A stretch of DNA of 64,000 nucleotides from contig NZ_JARXRO010000020.1 in the NCBI RefSeq assembly GCF_029887935.1, positions 43,588 through 107,587 on the forward strand, written 5' to 3'. Below, piece after piece: positions 44,832 to 52,901 of this stretch (positions are counted from its first letter, which is position 1; the number at the start of each line of letters is the position of its first letter). The notes below the pieces were generated by a model that was given only the letters and a program-made list of their open reading frames with translations, did not search any database and was not told the DNA's origin. Source of the DNA: Luteimonas kalidii. GTDB taxonomy: Bacteria; Pseudomonadota; Gammaproteobacteria; Xanthomonadales; Xanthomonadaceae. A program made the translations under genes and the position numbers.

Positions 44832-47600
44832 TCACGCGTGGGTCGGGTCGCGCGCCATGCGCGCGAGTTGCGGCAGACAGGAACCGCAGACCGTGCCGCA
44901 GCCCAGCTGCGCCTTGAGCGCGGGGACGTCCGCGCCGCCCTGCACGGCGGCGCGGATCGCCGACTCGGTGACCTGGCGGCAGACGCAGACCACCGGGTCG
45001 CGCGCGAGGACCGCGGACGCCGAGAACGCGGCCAGGCGTGGACCCTGCCAAGGGCCGCCGGCAAGCGCGACGCGCAGCAGTGCATCGCCACCTGATTGCG
45101 CATCGGCCCAGAGCAGGCCGTCGATCAGGTTCGCCTCGTGCGCGCTGCGCCAGGCCACGCGTTTGAGCAGGCCGCGGCGCGCGTCGCGGTATTCCAGCGT
45201 GTCTGGACCCGGCATGAGCGAGAGCGCGGCTTCGAGCGATTCCATCCATGCGGACGGCATCGCCTCCGTCGCCGCGGCGCGCATGACCAGCCACGCGCTG
45301 CCGTCCTGCGTAGACGGATCCGCATGCAGCGCCACGCCGGCGTAGCCGCAGTCCTTCAGCAACGGCTGCAGCGCCGCGCGCAGCGCCAGCGTATCGCCAC
45401 GGCGCGCGGCCAGCAGGTGCCAGCCGAAGTCCGCTCTCTCCACCCGGACCGCCGCATGCTTGAGCTCGGGCTGGCGCGAGCGCGCGTCCACCGCGGGTTG
45501 GCTGACCTCGTTGATGCCGCCGCTGGACAGGTGCTGCCCGCTCCAGTGCATCGCCGCGAACACGGTGCCGGAGCCGACCTCGTCCGACAGCTCCAGCGGC
45601 AGTACCAGGTCGCCGCGCTTGCTGGCGATGCGTACCAGCTCGCCGGCCTTCAGGCCGCGCCGCGCCGCGTCGTCCGGATGCATGCGCAGGCCGGGTTCCG
45701 GGCTGTGCGCGTACAGCTGCGGCACGCGCCCGGTGCGCGACATGCCGTGCCACTGGTCGCGCAGGCGACCGGTGAGCAGGCGCAGCGGGAAGCGCGCCGA
45801 GGTCTGTTCGGCCACCGGCTTGTAGGGCGTTACGTGGAAGCGGGCGCGTCCGTCGGCGGTGGCGAACACGCCGTCCGCGTAGCGGCGCGCCTCGCCGGTC
45901 GCATGCCCCGCACGGAACGGCCATTGCTGCGGGCCGTCGCGCTCGAGCCGCGCGTAGTCGAGCCCGCCGATGTCGAGGTCGCGGCCGACGGTCAGTGCGC
46001 GATGCTCGTCGAAGAGCTGTTCCGGCGCGTCGGCCTCGAACAGCGGCGCCGCGCCGGGCGCGGCCAACCGCGCCTCCATCCGCCGAGCGACCTCGCGCGC
46101 GATCCACCAGTCCGGCTTCGCCTGGCCGGGCGGCGCCACCGCGGCGCGCACGCGCGAGATGCGGCGTTCGGAATTGGTCACCGTGCCGTCCTTCTCGCCC
46201 CAGGTGGCGGCCGGCAGCAGCGCGTCGGCGAACGGCACGGTGTCGGTGTCGGCGAACGCCTCCTGCACGATCACGTACTCGGCGCGCTGCAGCGCCTCGC
46301 GCACGCGGCCGATGTCGGGCATCGAATGGGCGGGATTGGTGCAGGCGATCCACACCGCCTTGACCTTGCCGCTGTGCAGCGCGTCGAACAGCTCCACCGC
46401 CGCCAGTCCCGGTCGTGGCGAGAGGCTGCCGGGCGCCAGTGTCCACAGCGTTTCGAGCTCCACTCGATGCGCGTCGTTGTCGATCTCGCGATGCGCTGCC
46501 AGCATCGTCGCCATGCCGCCGACCTCGCGTCCGCCCATCGCGTTCGGCTGTCCGGTCAACGAGAACGGGCCCGCGCCCGGCCTGCCGAGCTGGCGCGTGG
46601 CCAGGTGCAGGTGGATCAGCGCCAGGTTCTTGTCGGTGCCGTGCGCGGACTGGTTCAGGCCCATGCAGTACAGCGACAGCGCCGCCGGGCTGCGACCGAA
46701 CCATTCCGCGGCCGTCACCAGGTCCTGCGCGGGCACGCCACAGATCTCGGCCGACATGCGCGGCGTGTAGTCGCGCAGCAGAGCCTTGAGTTCGCCGAAG
46801 CCGGTGGTGTGCGCGTCGATGAAGCCCTGGTCGAGCAGCCCTTCCCACACCAGGTGGTGGAGCATGCCGTTGAACAGCGCCACGTCGGTGCCCGGCTGGA
46901 TCGCCAGGTGCAGGTCGGCCATCGCCGCGGTGTCGGTGCGGCGCGGGTCGACCACGATCCAGCGCACGCCGGGATCGCGCACCTTCGCGTCTTCCAGACG
47001 CCGGAACAGCACCGGGTGCGCGTAAGCGGCGTTGCTGCCGGCAAACAGCACCGTCTTCGCGTGTTCGAGGTCGTCGTAGCAGGTCGGCGGGCCGTCGGCG
47101 CCGAATGCGAGCTTGTAGCCGGCCACTGCGCTGGACATGCACAGGCGCGAGTTGGTGTCGATGTTGTTGGTGCGCAGCAGACCCTTGGCCAGCTTGTTGA
47201 AGACGTAGTAGTCCTCGGTCAGCAGCTGACCGGAGAGATAGAAGGCGATGGAATCGGGCCCATGGCGTTCGACGATCCGCGACAGGCGCTCGGCCACGGT
47301 GTCCAGCGCCAGGCCCCAGTCGACTGTACGCCTTGCCTCCTGCCGCGTGGCGCGCAACTGCGGCTGCAGCAGGCGCCCCTGCAGGCTGCGCGCGCTGTCG
47401 GCCAGCGCCAGGCCCTTGCTGCACAGGCGGCCGTAGTTCGCCGGGTGCCTTGGATCGCCTTCCACCGCGACGATGCGTTCGCCGCCCGCCGCGTCGTGTT
47501 CGCTGTGGACGATCACGCCGCAGCCGACGCCGCAGTAGCAGCAGGTCGAGCGCGTGCTGCGACGTTCGACCGGCAGGCCCGTGGCGCCGGTGCCGTCCAT
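44832..47600 (-). CDS. nasA: Assimilatory nitrate reductase, molybdenum catalytic subunit
   Basis: 922 aa. Reduces nitrate to nitrite in the cytoplasm. The N-terminal [4Fe-4S] motif is CCYCGVGCG...LCSKG (about residues 20-60). The molybdopterin domains include GSNAAYAHPVL, GLNQSAHGTDKN and GQPNAMGGREVGGMATML. An extra C-terminal BFD-type [2Fe-2S] domain (CVCRQVTES... CGTVCGSC) probably receives electrons. The ATG overlaps the nirD stop by one base. No NasB-type flavoprotein gene is adjacent, so its electron donor is unclear. Confidence 0.96.
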   Translation of the reverse strand: MDGTGATGLPVERRSTRSTCCYCGVGCGVIVHSEHDAAGGERIVAVEGDPRHPANYGRLCSKGLALADSARSLQGRLLQPQLRATRQEARRTVDWGLALDTVAERLSRIVERHGPDSIAFYLSGQLLTEDYYVFNKLAKGLLRTNNIDTNSRLCMSSAVAGYKLAFGADGPPTCYDDLEHAKTVLFAGSNAAYAHPVLFRRLEDAKVRDPGVRWIVVDPRRTDTAAMADLHLAIQPGTDVALFNGMLHHLVWEGLLDQGFIDAHTTGFGELKALLRDYTPRMSAEICGVPAQDLVTAAEWFGRSPAALSLYCMGLNQSAHGTDKNLALIHLHLATRQLGRPGAGPFSLTGQPNAMGGREVGGMATMLAAHREIDNDAHRVELETLWTLAPGSLSPRPGLAAVELFDALHSGKVKAVWIACTNPAHSMPDIGRVREALQRAEYVIVQEAFADTDTVPFADALLPAATWGEKDGTVTNSERRISRVRAAVAPPGQAKPDWWIAREVARRMEARLAAPGAAPLFEADAPEQLFDEHRALTVGRDLDIGGLDYARLERDGPQQWPFRAGHATGEARRYADGVFATADGRARFHVTPYKPVAEQTSARFPLRLLTGRLRDQWHGMSRTGRVPQLYAHSPEPGLRMHPDDAARRGLKAGELVRIASKRGDLVLPLELSDEVGSGTVFAAMHWSGQHLSSGGINEVSQPAVDARSRQPELKHAAVRVERADFGWHLLAARRGDTLALRAALQPLLKDCGYAGVALHADPSTQDGSAWLVMRAAATEAMPSAWMESLEAALSLMPGPDTLEYRDARRGLLKRVAWRSAHEANLIDGLLWADAQSGGDALLRVALAGGPWQGPRLAAFSASAVLARDPVVCVCRQVTESAIRAAVQGGADVPALKAQLGCGTVCGSCLPQLARMARDPTHA

Positions 47601-47968
47601 CAGGCGACGGCCGCCTCGGCCGCACTGGTGTCGACCTGCGCCATCGACACTAGCGACAGCCACACGAAGCCGTTGCGCAGCTCCACCGTGTAGCGGCGCG
47701 CACAGCCCACGTCCGGCGCGCAGGCCTGGCCGCTGTCGAGTGCGATGTTCCAGCCGTGCAGCGGGCAGGTCACGCTGTCGCCGGACACGATTCCCTGCGA
47801 CAGCGGCCCGCCCTTGTGCGGGCAACGGTCGGCCAGCGCGAACACGCGGTCGGCCGCGGGACGGAACAGGGCGATGTCGTCGCCTTCGCCGCACTGCAGG
47901 ACGCGCGCGCCGAGCACGGGGATCTCGTCGATCGCGCACACGCGCACCCAGGCGTCGATGCCGGCCAT
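47600..47968 (-). CDS. nirD: Nitrite reductase small subunit NirD
   Basis: 122 aa. Rieske-fold partner of NirB. The iron-sulfur ligand motifs CPHKGG and CPLHGW are intact, unlike E. coli NirD, which lost them. The start MAGIDAWVRVCAID follows nirB by 2 bp, and its stop overlaps nasA by one base. Confidence 0.95.
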   Translation of the reverse strand: MAGIDAWVRVCAIDEIPVLGARVLQCGEGDDIALFRPAADRVFALADRCPHKGGPLSQGIVSGDSVTCPLHGWNIALDSGQACAPDVGCARRYTVELRNGFVWLSLVSMAQVDTSAAEAAVA

Positions 47969-47970
47969 GT

Positions 47971-50427
47971 TCAGTCCTCCAGTGCGACGGCGATCGGCCG
48001 CGCGAGCTTGAGCGGCGTGTACTCGCGCGGCGTGCTGCCGGCGATGCGCGCGGCCCAGGGGTCGGGCAGGCCCTCGAGCGCGAACAGCAGGCGCTCGAAC
48101 AGCGCGCGGCGGTTGGCCGCGTCCTCCACCACCTTCTGCTTCACGTACTCCAGGCCGACGCGCTCGATGTAGTGCACGGTGCGGTCCAGGTAGTAGGCCT
48201 CCTCGCGGTAGAGCTGCAGGAAGGCGCCGGTGTACTCCTTCACCTCCTCGGCGGTCTTGACCTTGCACAGGAAGCGCGCGACCTCGGTCTTGATGCCTCC
48301 GTTGCCGCCGACGTGGAGTTCCCAGCCCGAATCCACCGCGATGATGCCCACGTCCTTGATGCCGGATTCGGCGCAGTTGCGCGGGCAGCCGGAGACCGCC
48401 AGCTTGACCTTGTGCGGGCTCCACATATTGGCCAGCATCGTTTCCAGGTCGATGCCCATCTGGGTGCTGTTCTGGGTACCGAAGCGGCAGAACTCGCTGC
48501 CCACGCAGGTCTTCACGGTGCGGATCGACTTGCCGTAGGCGTGGCCGGACTTCATCCCGAGGTCCTTCCACACGCCCACCAGGTCTTCCTTCTTCACCCC
48601 GAGCAGGTCGATGCGCTGGCCGCCCGTCACCTTGACCATCGGCACCGCGTACTTGTCGGCGACATCGGCGATGCGGCGCAGTTCGCTCGCGTTGGTCACG
48701 CCGCCCTTCATCTGCGGGATCACCGAGAACGTGCCGTCCTTCTGGATGTTGGCGTGCGCGCGCTCGTTGATGAAGCGGCTCTGCGGATCGTCCACCGCCT
48801 CGCGCGGCCAGGTCGAGAGCATGTAGTAGTTGATCGCCGGCCGGCAGGTGGCGCAGCCGTTGGGGGTACGCCATTCCATAAAGGCGTAGGCCTGCGCGTG
48901 GCTGACCAGGTGGTGGTCGCGGACCGCCTGGCGCACTTCGGCGTGGGTACGGTCGGTGCAACCGCACACCGCCTTGGTCTTGGGCGTTTCCTGGAAGTTC
49001 GAGCCCAGGCAGTTCATCAGGATCTGCTCGACCAGGCCGGTACACGAACCGCAGGAACTCGCTGCCTTCGTGTGCTTCTTGACCTCGTCGACGGTGAACA
49101 GTCCCTGCCCGCGCACCGCATTGACGATGGTGCCCTTGCACACGCCGTTGCAGCCGCAGACTTCGTCCGCATCGGCCATGCTCGCGGCCCGGTCCTGGCC
49201 GCCGGTACCGCTGTCGCCGAGCGCGGTCTCGCCGAAGGCGAGCGTGTCGCGACGGTCGCCGATCGGGCTGCCGTCCCTGATCTGGCGGAAGTACCAGGCG
49301 CCGTCGCCGGTGTCGCCGTACAGGCAGGCACCGATGAGTCTGTCGTCGCGGATGACGAGCTTCTTGTACAGGCCGCCGGCCGGATCGGAGAGCACGATCT
49401 CCTCGGTGCCTTCGCCGCCCATGAACTCGCCGGCCGAGAACAGGTCGATGCCGGTCACCTTCAGCTTGGTCGACACCGACGAGCCCTTGTAGATGCCGAT
49501 GCCGTAGGTGGCCAGGTGGTTGGCGCAGATCTTCGCCTGCTCGAACAGCGGCGCGACCAGGCCGTAGGCGATGCCGCGATGCGCGGCGCATTCGCCGACC
49601 GCATACACGCGCGGGTCGAAGGTCTGCAGGCTGTCGTCGACCACGATGCCGCGGTTGCAGTGGATGCCGGCCGCCTGTGCGAGCGTGGTGTTGGGGCGGA
49701 TGCCGGCGGCCATCACCACCAGGTCGGCCGGCACCTCTTCGCCATCGGAGAAGCGGACACCGACGACTTCACCGGCCTCGTTGCCCAGGATTTCAGTGGT
49801 CGAGGTGTTGAGCCGGAACGCCAGCCCGCGCTGCGCGAGCGACTTCTCCAGCAGCGCGCCGGCGACCGGGTCGAGCTGGCGCTCCAGCAGCCAGCCGGCC
49901 AGGTGGACCACGGTCACGTCCATGCCGCGCAGCTTCAGTCCGTTGGCCGCTTCCAGACCCAGCAGGCCGCCGCCGATCACCACCGCGTGCGTCTTCACCT
50001 TCGCGGTGTCGATCATCGTGCGCGTGTCGTGGATGTCGCGGTAGCCGATCACGCCCTTCAGGTCCTTGCCCGGCACCGGCAGGATGAAAGGCACCGAGCC
50101 GGTGGCGAGCAGCAGGCGGTCGTACTCGGCCTGCGTGCCGTCGCTGGCGACGACCTTGCGGCGAACGCGATCGATCTTCGTGACTTCCTTGCCCAGGTGC
50201 AGGGTGATGCCGTGCTCGACGTACCACGACAGCGGATTGAGCACGATCTCGTCGAAGTCCTGCTCGCCGGCCAGCACCGGCGAAAGCAGGATGCGGTTGT
50301 AGTTCGGGTGCGGCTCGGCGCCGAACACCGTGATCTCGTACATGTCCGGCTGCAGCTTGAGCAGTTCCTCGAGCGTACGGATACCGGCCATGCCGTTGCC
50401 GACCACCACCAGTCTTGGTTTCTTCAT
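47971..50427 (-). CDS. nirB: NADH-dependent nitrite reductase large subunit NirB
   Basis: 818 aa. Reduces nitrite to ammonium. The N-terminal FAD/NAD module starts LVVVGNGMAGIRTLEELLK and has a second nucleotide site AVVIGGGLLGLEAANGL. A BFD [2Fe-2S] domain (CGCNGVCKGT; SCGSCTGLVEQIL) follows. The siroheme/[4Fe-4S] domain has CVGSEFCRFG and VSGCPRNCAESG. Its ATG overlaps the GNAT gene stop by 4 bp. Confidence 0.97.
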   Translation of the reverse strand: MKKPRLVVVGNGMAGIRTLEELLKLQPDMYEITVFGAEPHPNYNRILLSPVLAGEQDFDEIVLNPLSWYVEHGITLHLGKEVTKIDRVRRKVVASDGTQAEYDRLLLATGSVPFILPVPGKDLKGVIGYRDIHDTRTMIDTAKVKTHAVVIGGGLLGLEAANGLKLRGMDVTVVHLAGWLLERQLDPVAGALLEKSLAQRGLAFRLNTSTTEILGNEAGEVVGVRFSDGEEVPADLVVMAAGIRPNTTLAQAAGIHCNRGIVVDDSLQTFDPRVYAVGECAAHRGIAYGLVAPLFEQAKICANHLATYGIGIYKGSSVSTKLKVTGIDLFSAGEFMGGEGTEEIVLSDPAGGLYKKLVIRDDRLIGACLYGDTGDGAWYFRQIRDGSPIGDRRDTLAFGETALGDSGTGGQDRAASMADADEVCGCNGVCKGTIVNAVRGQGLFTVDEVKKHTKAASSCGSCTGLVEQILMNCLGSNFQETPKTKAVCGCTDRTHAEVRQAVRDHHLVSHAQAYAFMEWRTPNGCATCRPAINYYMLSTWPREAVDDPQSRFINERAHANIQKDGTFSVIPQMKGGVTNASELRRIADVADKYAVPMVKVTGGQRIDLLGVKKEDLVGVWKDLGMKSGHAYGKSIRTVKTCVGSEFCRFGTQNSTQMGIDLETMLANMWSPHKVKLAVSGCPRNCAESGIKDVGIIAVDSGWELHVGGNGGIKTEVARFLCKVKTAEEVKEYTGAFLQLYREEAYYLDRTVHYIERVGLEYVKQKVVEDAANRRALFERLLFALEGLPDPWAARIAGSTPREYTPLKLARPIAVALED

Positions 50428-50912
50428 TGCCGGGTCCCGTCTTGCGCGCCGGACAGGGCGCGGGTCATGAAGGTGCTGCAGGGGTCTTCGACGTAACCGG
50501 CGAACGGGCCGCAGGTCTCGAAACCAAAACGCGCGTACAGCGCGCGCGCCGGCGCGAACTTCGGCTGGGTGCCCGTCTCCAGGCTCAGGCGGCGGTAACC
50601 GCGCCTGGACGCTTCGTCCATCACCTGCGTGAGCAGCGCCGCCGCCACGCCGCGACGCCGCGCCGCGGGTTCGGTGCGCATCGACTTCACCTCGCCGTGC
50701 GTGGAGTCGAGTTCGCGCAGCGCGGCGCAGCCGAGCAGCGCGTCGCCCTCCCACGCGCTCCAGAAGGTGATGTCGGGCGCGCGCAGGCGCGCGAGGTCGA
50801 GCGCGTGCACGCTCTCGGGCGGCGAGATGCGGTGCATCTCGTCCAGGTGCGCCTGCAGCAGGGCCGCGATCTGCGGTCCGTGCAGCGGGTCGACGGCGAT
50901 GTGCAGCGGCAT
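50424..50912 (-). CDS. GNAT-family N-acetyltransferase inside the nitrate operon
   Basis: 162 aa. The acetyl-CoA loop is VKSMRTEPAARRRGVAAALLTQVMDEA, followed by YRRLSLETGTQPKFAPARALYARFGFETCGPFAGY, typical of YhhY/PhnO-like GNATs. Target unknown. It begins 2 bp after narK and overlaps nirB by 4 bp, so it belongs to this operon. Confidence 0.9.
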   Translation of the reverse strand: MPLHIAVDPLHGPQIAALLQAHLDEMHRISPPESVHALDLARLRAPDITFWSAWEGDALLGCAALRELDSTHGEVKSMRTEPAARRRGVAAALLTQVMDEASRRGYRRLSLETGTQPKFAPARALYARFGFETCGPFAGYVEDPCSTFMTRALSGAQDGTRQ

Positions 50913-50914
50913 GC

Positions 50915-52123
50915 TCAGACCCTCGCCGCGCCGGCGGCGGCCCAGTGCAGGCGCCAGCGCTGCTTCACCCCGACCAGGCACAGCGATGCCGACAGCGCGA
51001 TCGCCGAGAACAGCCACAGGCCCAGCGCATACGAGCCCAGCTGCTGCTTGACCACGCCGAGGCCGGCCGCGAGCAGGAATCCGCCCACGCCGCCGGCCAT
51101 GCCGATCAGCCCGGTCATCAGCCCGATCTCGGCGCCGAAACGCTGCGGTACCAGTTGGAACACCGCCCCGTTGCCCGCACCCAGGCACAGCAGCGTGAGC
51201 ACGAACAGCGCCACCGTCGCCACCGCCCCGCCCACGCCGAGCGCCGCCGCCGCCACCAGCGCGGTGACCGCGACGTACACCATCTGCAGGGTGCGCGTGC
51301 CACCGATGCGGTCGGCGATCACGCCGCCGATCGGGCGCATCACCGAGCCGGCCAGGACGCAGGCCGCCGTGGCCCAGCCGGCGAGTTTCGGTTCGAACCC
51401 GAACTGGTCGTGGAAATAGCCCGGCAGCGCGCTGGCGAAGCCGGCGAAACCGCCGAAGGTGATCGCGTAGAACAGCATGAACCACCACGAGTCGCGGTTG
51501 CCGACCAGCACCGTGGCGTAGTCGCGCAACTGCTTGCGCGCCACCGGCACCGGCGCGTCCTTCGCGCACAGCGCGAACACCACCAGCACCACCAGCAGTG
51601 GCAGGCAGGCCAGGCCGAAGACATTGCGGAAGCCGAACGCCGCCGCCAGCGCGGGGGCGAACAGCGCGGCGAGCACGGTGCCCGAGTTGCCGGCACCGGC
51701 GATGCCCAGCGCCGTGCCCTGGTGCTCGGGCGGATACCAGCGCGAGGCCAGCGGCAGGGCGACCGCGAACGACGCACCGGCCACGCCCAGCATCAGGCCC
51801 AGCAGCAGGACCTGGCCGAAGCTGTGCACGCCCAGCCGCCACGCCACCAGCAGCGCGCCGATCACCAGCACCTGCGCCAGCAGGCCGGTGCGCCGGGCGC
51901 CGATGCGGTCGGCCAGCATGCCCAGGAACAGCCGCAGCACCGCACCGCACAGGATCGGCACGGCCACCATCAGCGCCCGCTGCTGGGTGTCGAGCGCCAG
52001 CACCTCGGCGATCTGCACCTGCATCGGACCCAGCAGGTACCAGACCATGAAGCTCAGGTCGAAGTAGAGGAAGGCGGCCAACAGCGTGGGCGTGTGCCCG
52101 GCCTGCCAGAAGGATCGGTTCAT
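50915..52123 (-). CDS. narK: Nitrate/nitrite transporter, MFS (NarK/NasA type)
   Basis: 402 aa with about 12 transmembrane helices. The nitrate-porter signatures appear as GIAGAGNSGTVLAALFAPALAAAFGFRNVFGL and MTGLIGMAGGVGGFLLAAGLG. Imports nitrate into the cytoplasm. First gene of the narK-GNAT-nirB-nirD-nasA-cobA operon. CGGAG precedes the ATG. It is preceded by a long regulatory leader. Confidence 0.95.
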   Translation of the reverse strand: MNRSFWQAGHTPTLLAAFLYFDLSFMVWYLLGPMQVQIAEVLALDTQQRALMVAVPILCGAVLRLFLGMLADRIGARRTGLLAQVLVIGALLVAWRLGVHSFGQVLLLGLMLGVAGASFAVALPLASRWYPPEHQGTALGIAGAGNSGTVLAALFAPALAAAFGFRNVFGLACLPLLVVLVVFALCAKDAPVPVARKQLRDYATVLVGNRDSWWFMLFYAITFGGFAGFASALPGYFHDQFGFEPKLAGWATAACVLAGSVMRPIGGVIADRIGGTRTLQMVYVAVTALVAAAALGVGGAVATVALFVLTLLCLGAGNGAVFQLVPQRFGAEIGLMTGLIGMAGGVGGFLLAAGLGVVKQQLGSYALGLWLFSAIALSASLCLVGVKQRWRLHWAAAGAARV

Positions 52124-52190
52124 CGGCGTGCTCCGAGGAGAGGCCGCCGTCGGGCGCCGGGGGACACCACGACTTCGGCCGGTGGAAACG

Positions 52191-52229
52191 AAAAACGGCG
52201 CCCTCCGGGGTGGCCGGAGAGACGCCGTT
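52191..52229 (-). terminator. Attenuator terminator in the narK leader
   Basis: On the minus strand AACGGCG pairs with CGCCGTT and encloses an inner CTCCGG/CCGGAG stem. It is followed by a run of T (TTTTTCGTTT). It lies about 70 bp before the narK ATG and after the two hexaloop hairpins, the geometry of NasT/NasR-controlled attenuation. Confidence 0.85.
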
Positions 52230-52237
52230 GTCGGCGA

Positions 52238-52297
52238 CCCAGGGCCGCCGTTGGCCTCGGGTCGGAATCTGGTTGTGCGGGCGCGTCGTTGCGCCCG
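52238..52297 (-). promoter_or_regulatory. Tandem hexaloop ANTAR-binding RNA motif
   Basis: Minus strand. Hairpin 1 (52278-52297) has a 7-bp stem and loop AACGAC. Hairpin 2 (52238-52261) has stem CCCGAGGCC/GGCCCTGGG (one mismatch, one G-U) and loop AACGGC. Both six-base loops have A at position 1 and G at position 4, the known ANTAR recognition rule. They lie just after the predicted transcription start and just before the terminator. NasT would bind here to let transcription continue. Confidence 0.85.
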
Positions 52298-52310
52298 ACA
52301 GTTATTGCAT

Positions 52311-52326
52311 CGCAACACGCGTGCCA
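52311..52326 (-). promoter_or_regulatory. Sigma-54 promoter of the nitrate assimilation operon
   Basis: On the minus strand TGGCACGCGTGTTGCG fits TGGCAC-N5-TTGC exactly with 10 bases between GG and GC. The start would fall near 52300, so the RNA begins just before the first hexaloop hairpin. The leader to the narK ATG is about 180 nt. Confidence 0.85.
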
Positions 52327-52513
52327 AGCGCATGCGCCAGCCGCGGCCCCGAGGTGCCCAACGTGTCCAGACCTTACGGTGCCGTCCCGGATCCTCTGCC
52401 GGATCAAATGCTTGGGCGTCACATCGCCGTCACGCGGCGCACTCGACGCCCTGTGTCGCCGTCAGTGTGCTGACCAGCGATGGAAGGCGACCCGGGCCTG
52501 TTATCCCCAACAA

Positions 52514-52541
52514 GGTGCAAGCGATGCACCTGTACGGTGCT
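52514..52541. promoter_or_regulatory. NtrC enhancer half-sites
   Basis: TGCACCTGTACGGTGCT (52525-52541) matches TGCACC-N5-GGTGCA with one end mismatch. A third half-site GGTGCA at 52514 keeps an 11-bp start-to-start spacing. The site is about 220 bp upstream of the sigma-54 start, a usual enhancer distance. Confidence 0.75.
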
Positions 52542-52649
52542 TTCGAGCAGGCAGGGCGTCTGTGGTCGTGCAGTGCCTAGCGATTGCCGGCTGCCGGGGG
52601 CCTCTCTCGGTTTTTGCTCACCGGAGACAGGCAAATTCCGATCGCGCAG

Positions 52650-52762
52650 CCGGAGGGGTCCGGGCGGGGGTTGCGCAAGCGGCACACGGATGTGCCGCGG
52701 CCGCGAGTGCGGACAGGGATGTCTGCCCGAGCGGTGCGCGACCCCCGTCCGGACCCCTCCGG
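52650..52762. repeat. Three-stem palindromic repeat, copy 3
   Basis: Outer arms of about 32 bases (52650-52681 and 52731-52762) pair over most of their length. Inside are GCGGCACA/TGTGCCGC (8 bp, loop CGGA) and GCGGACA/TGTCTGC (loop GGGA). Same architecture as the copies at 13.5 and 13.9 kb, and the second inner hairpin shares the core GGACAGG(G)ATGTC. It lies between nasS and the NtrC sites, and could act as a nasS terminator. Confidence 0.75.
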
Positions 52763-52901
52763 CCCCTCCGAAGGCGCGTCTTGCGCTCCATTCGAGACTC
52801 TGGATGTCGCGATCGCAGTCGCCGCTCGTCCCCGCCAGGAAGAGCGTGGGAACAGTCGCAAGCATGTGCTCGCGCGCTCGCATGCCTCCGACCGCGAGCC
52901 G

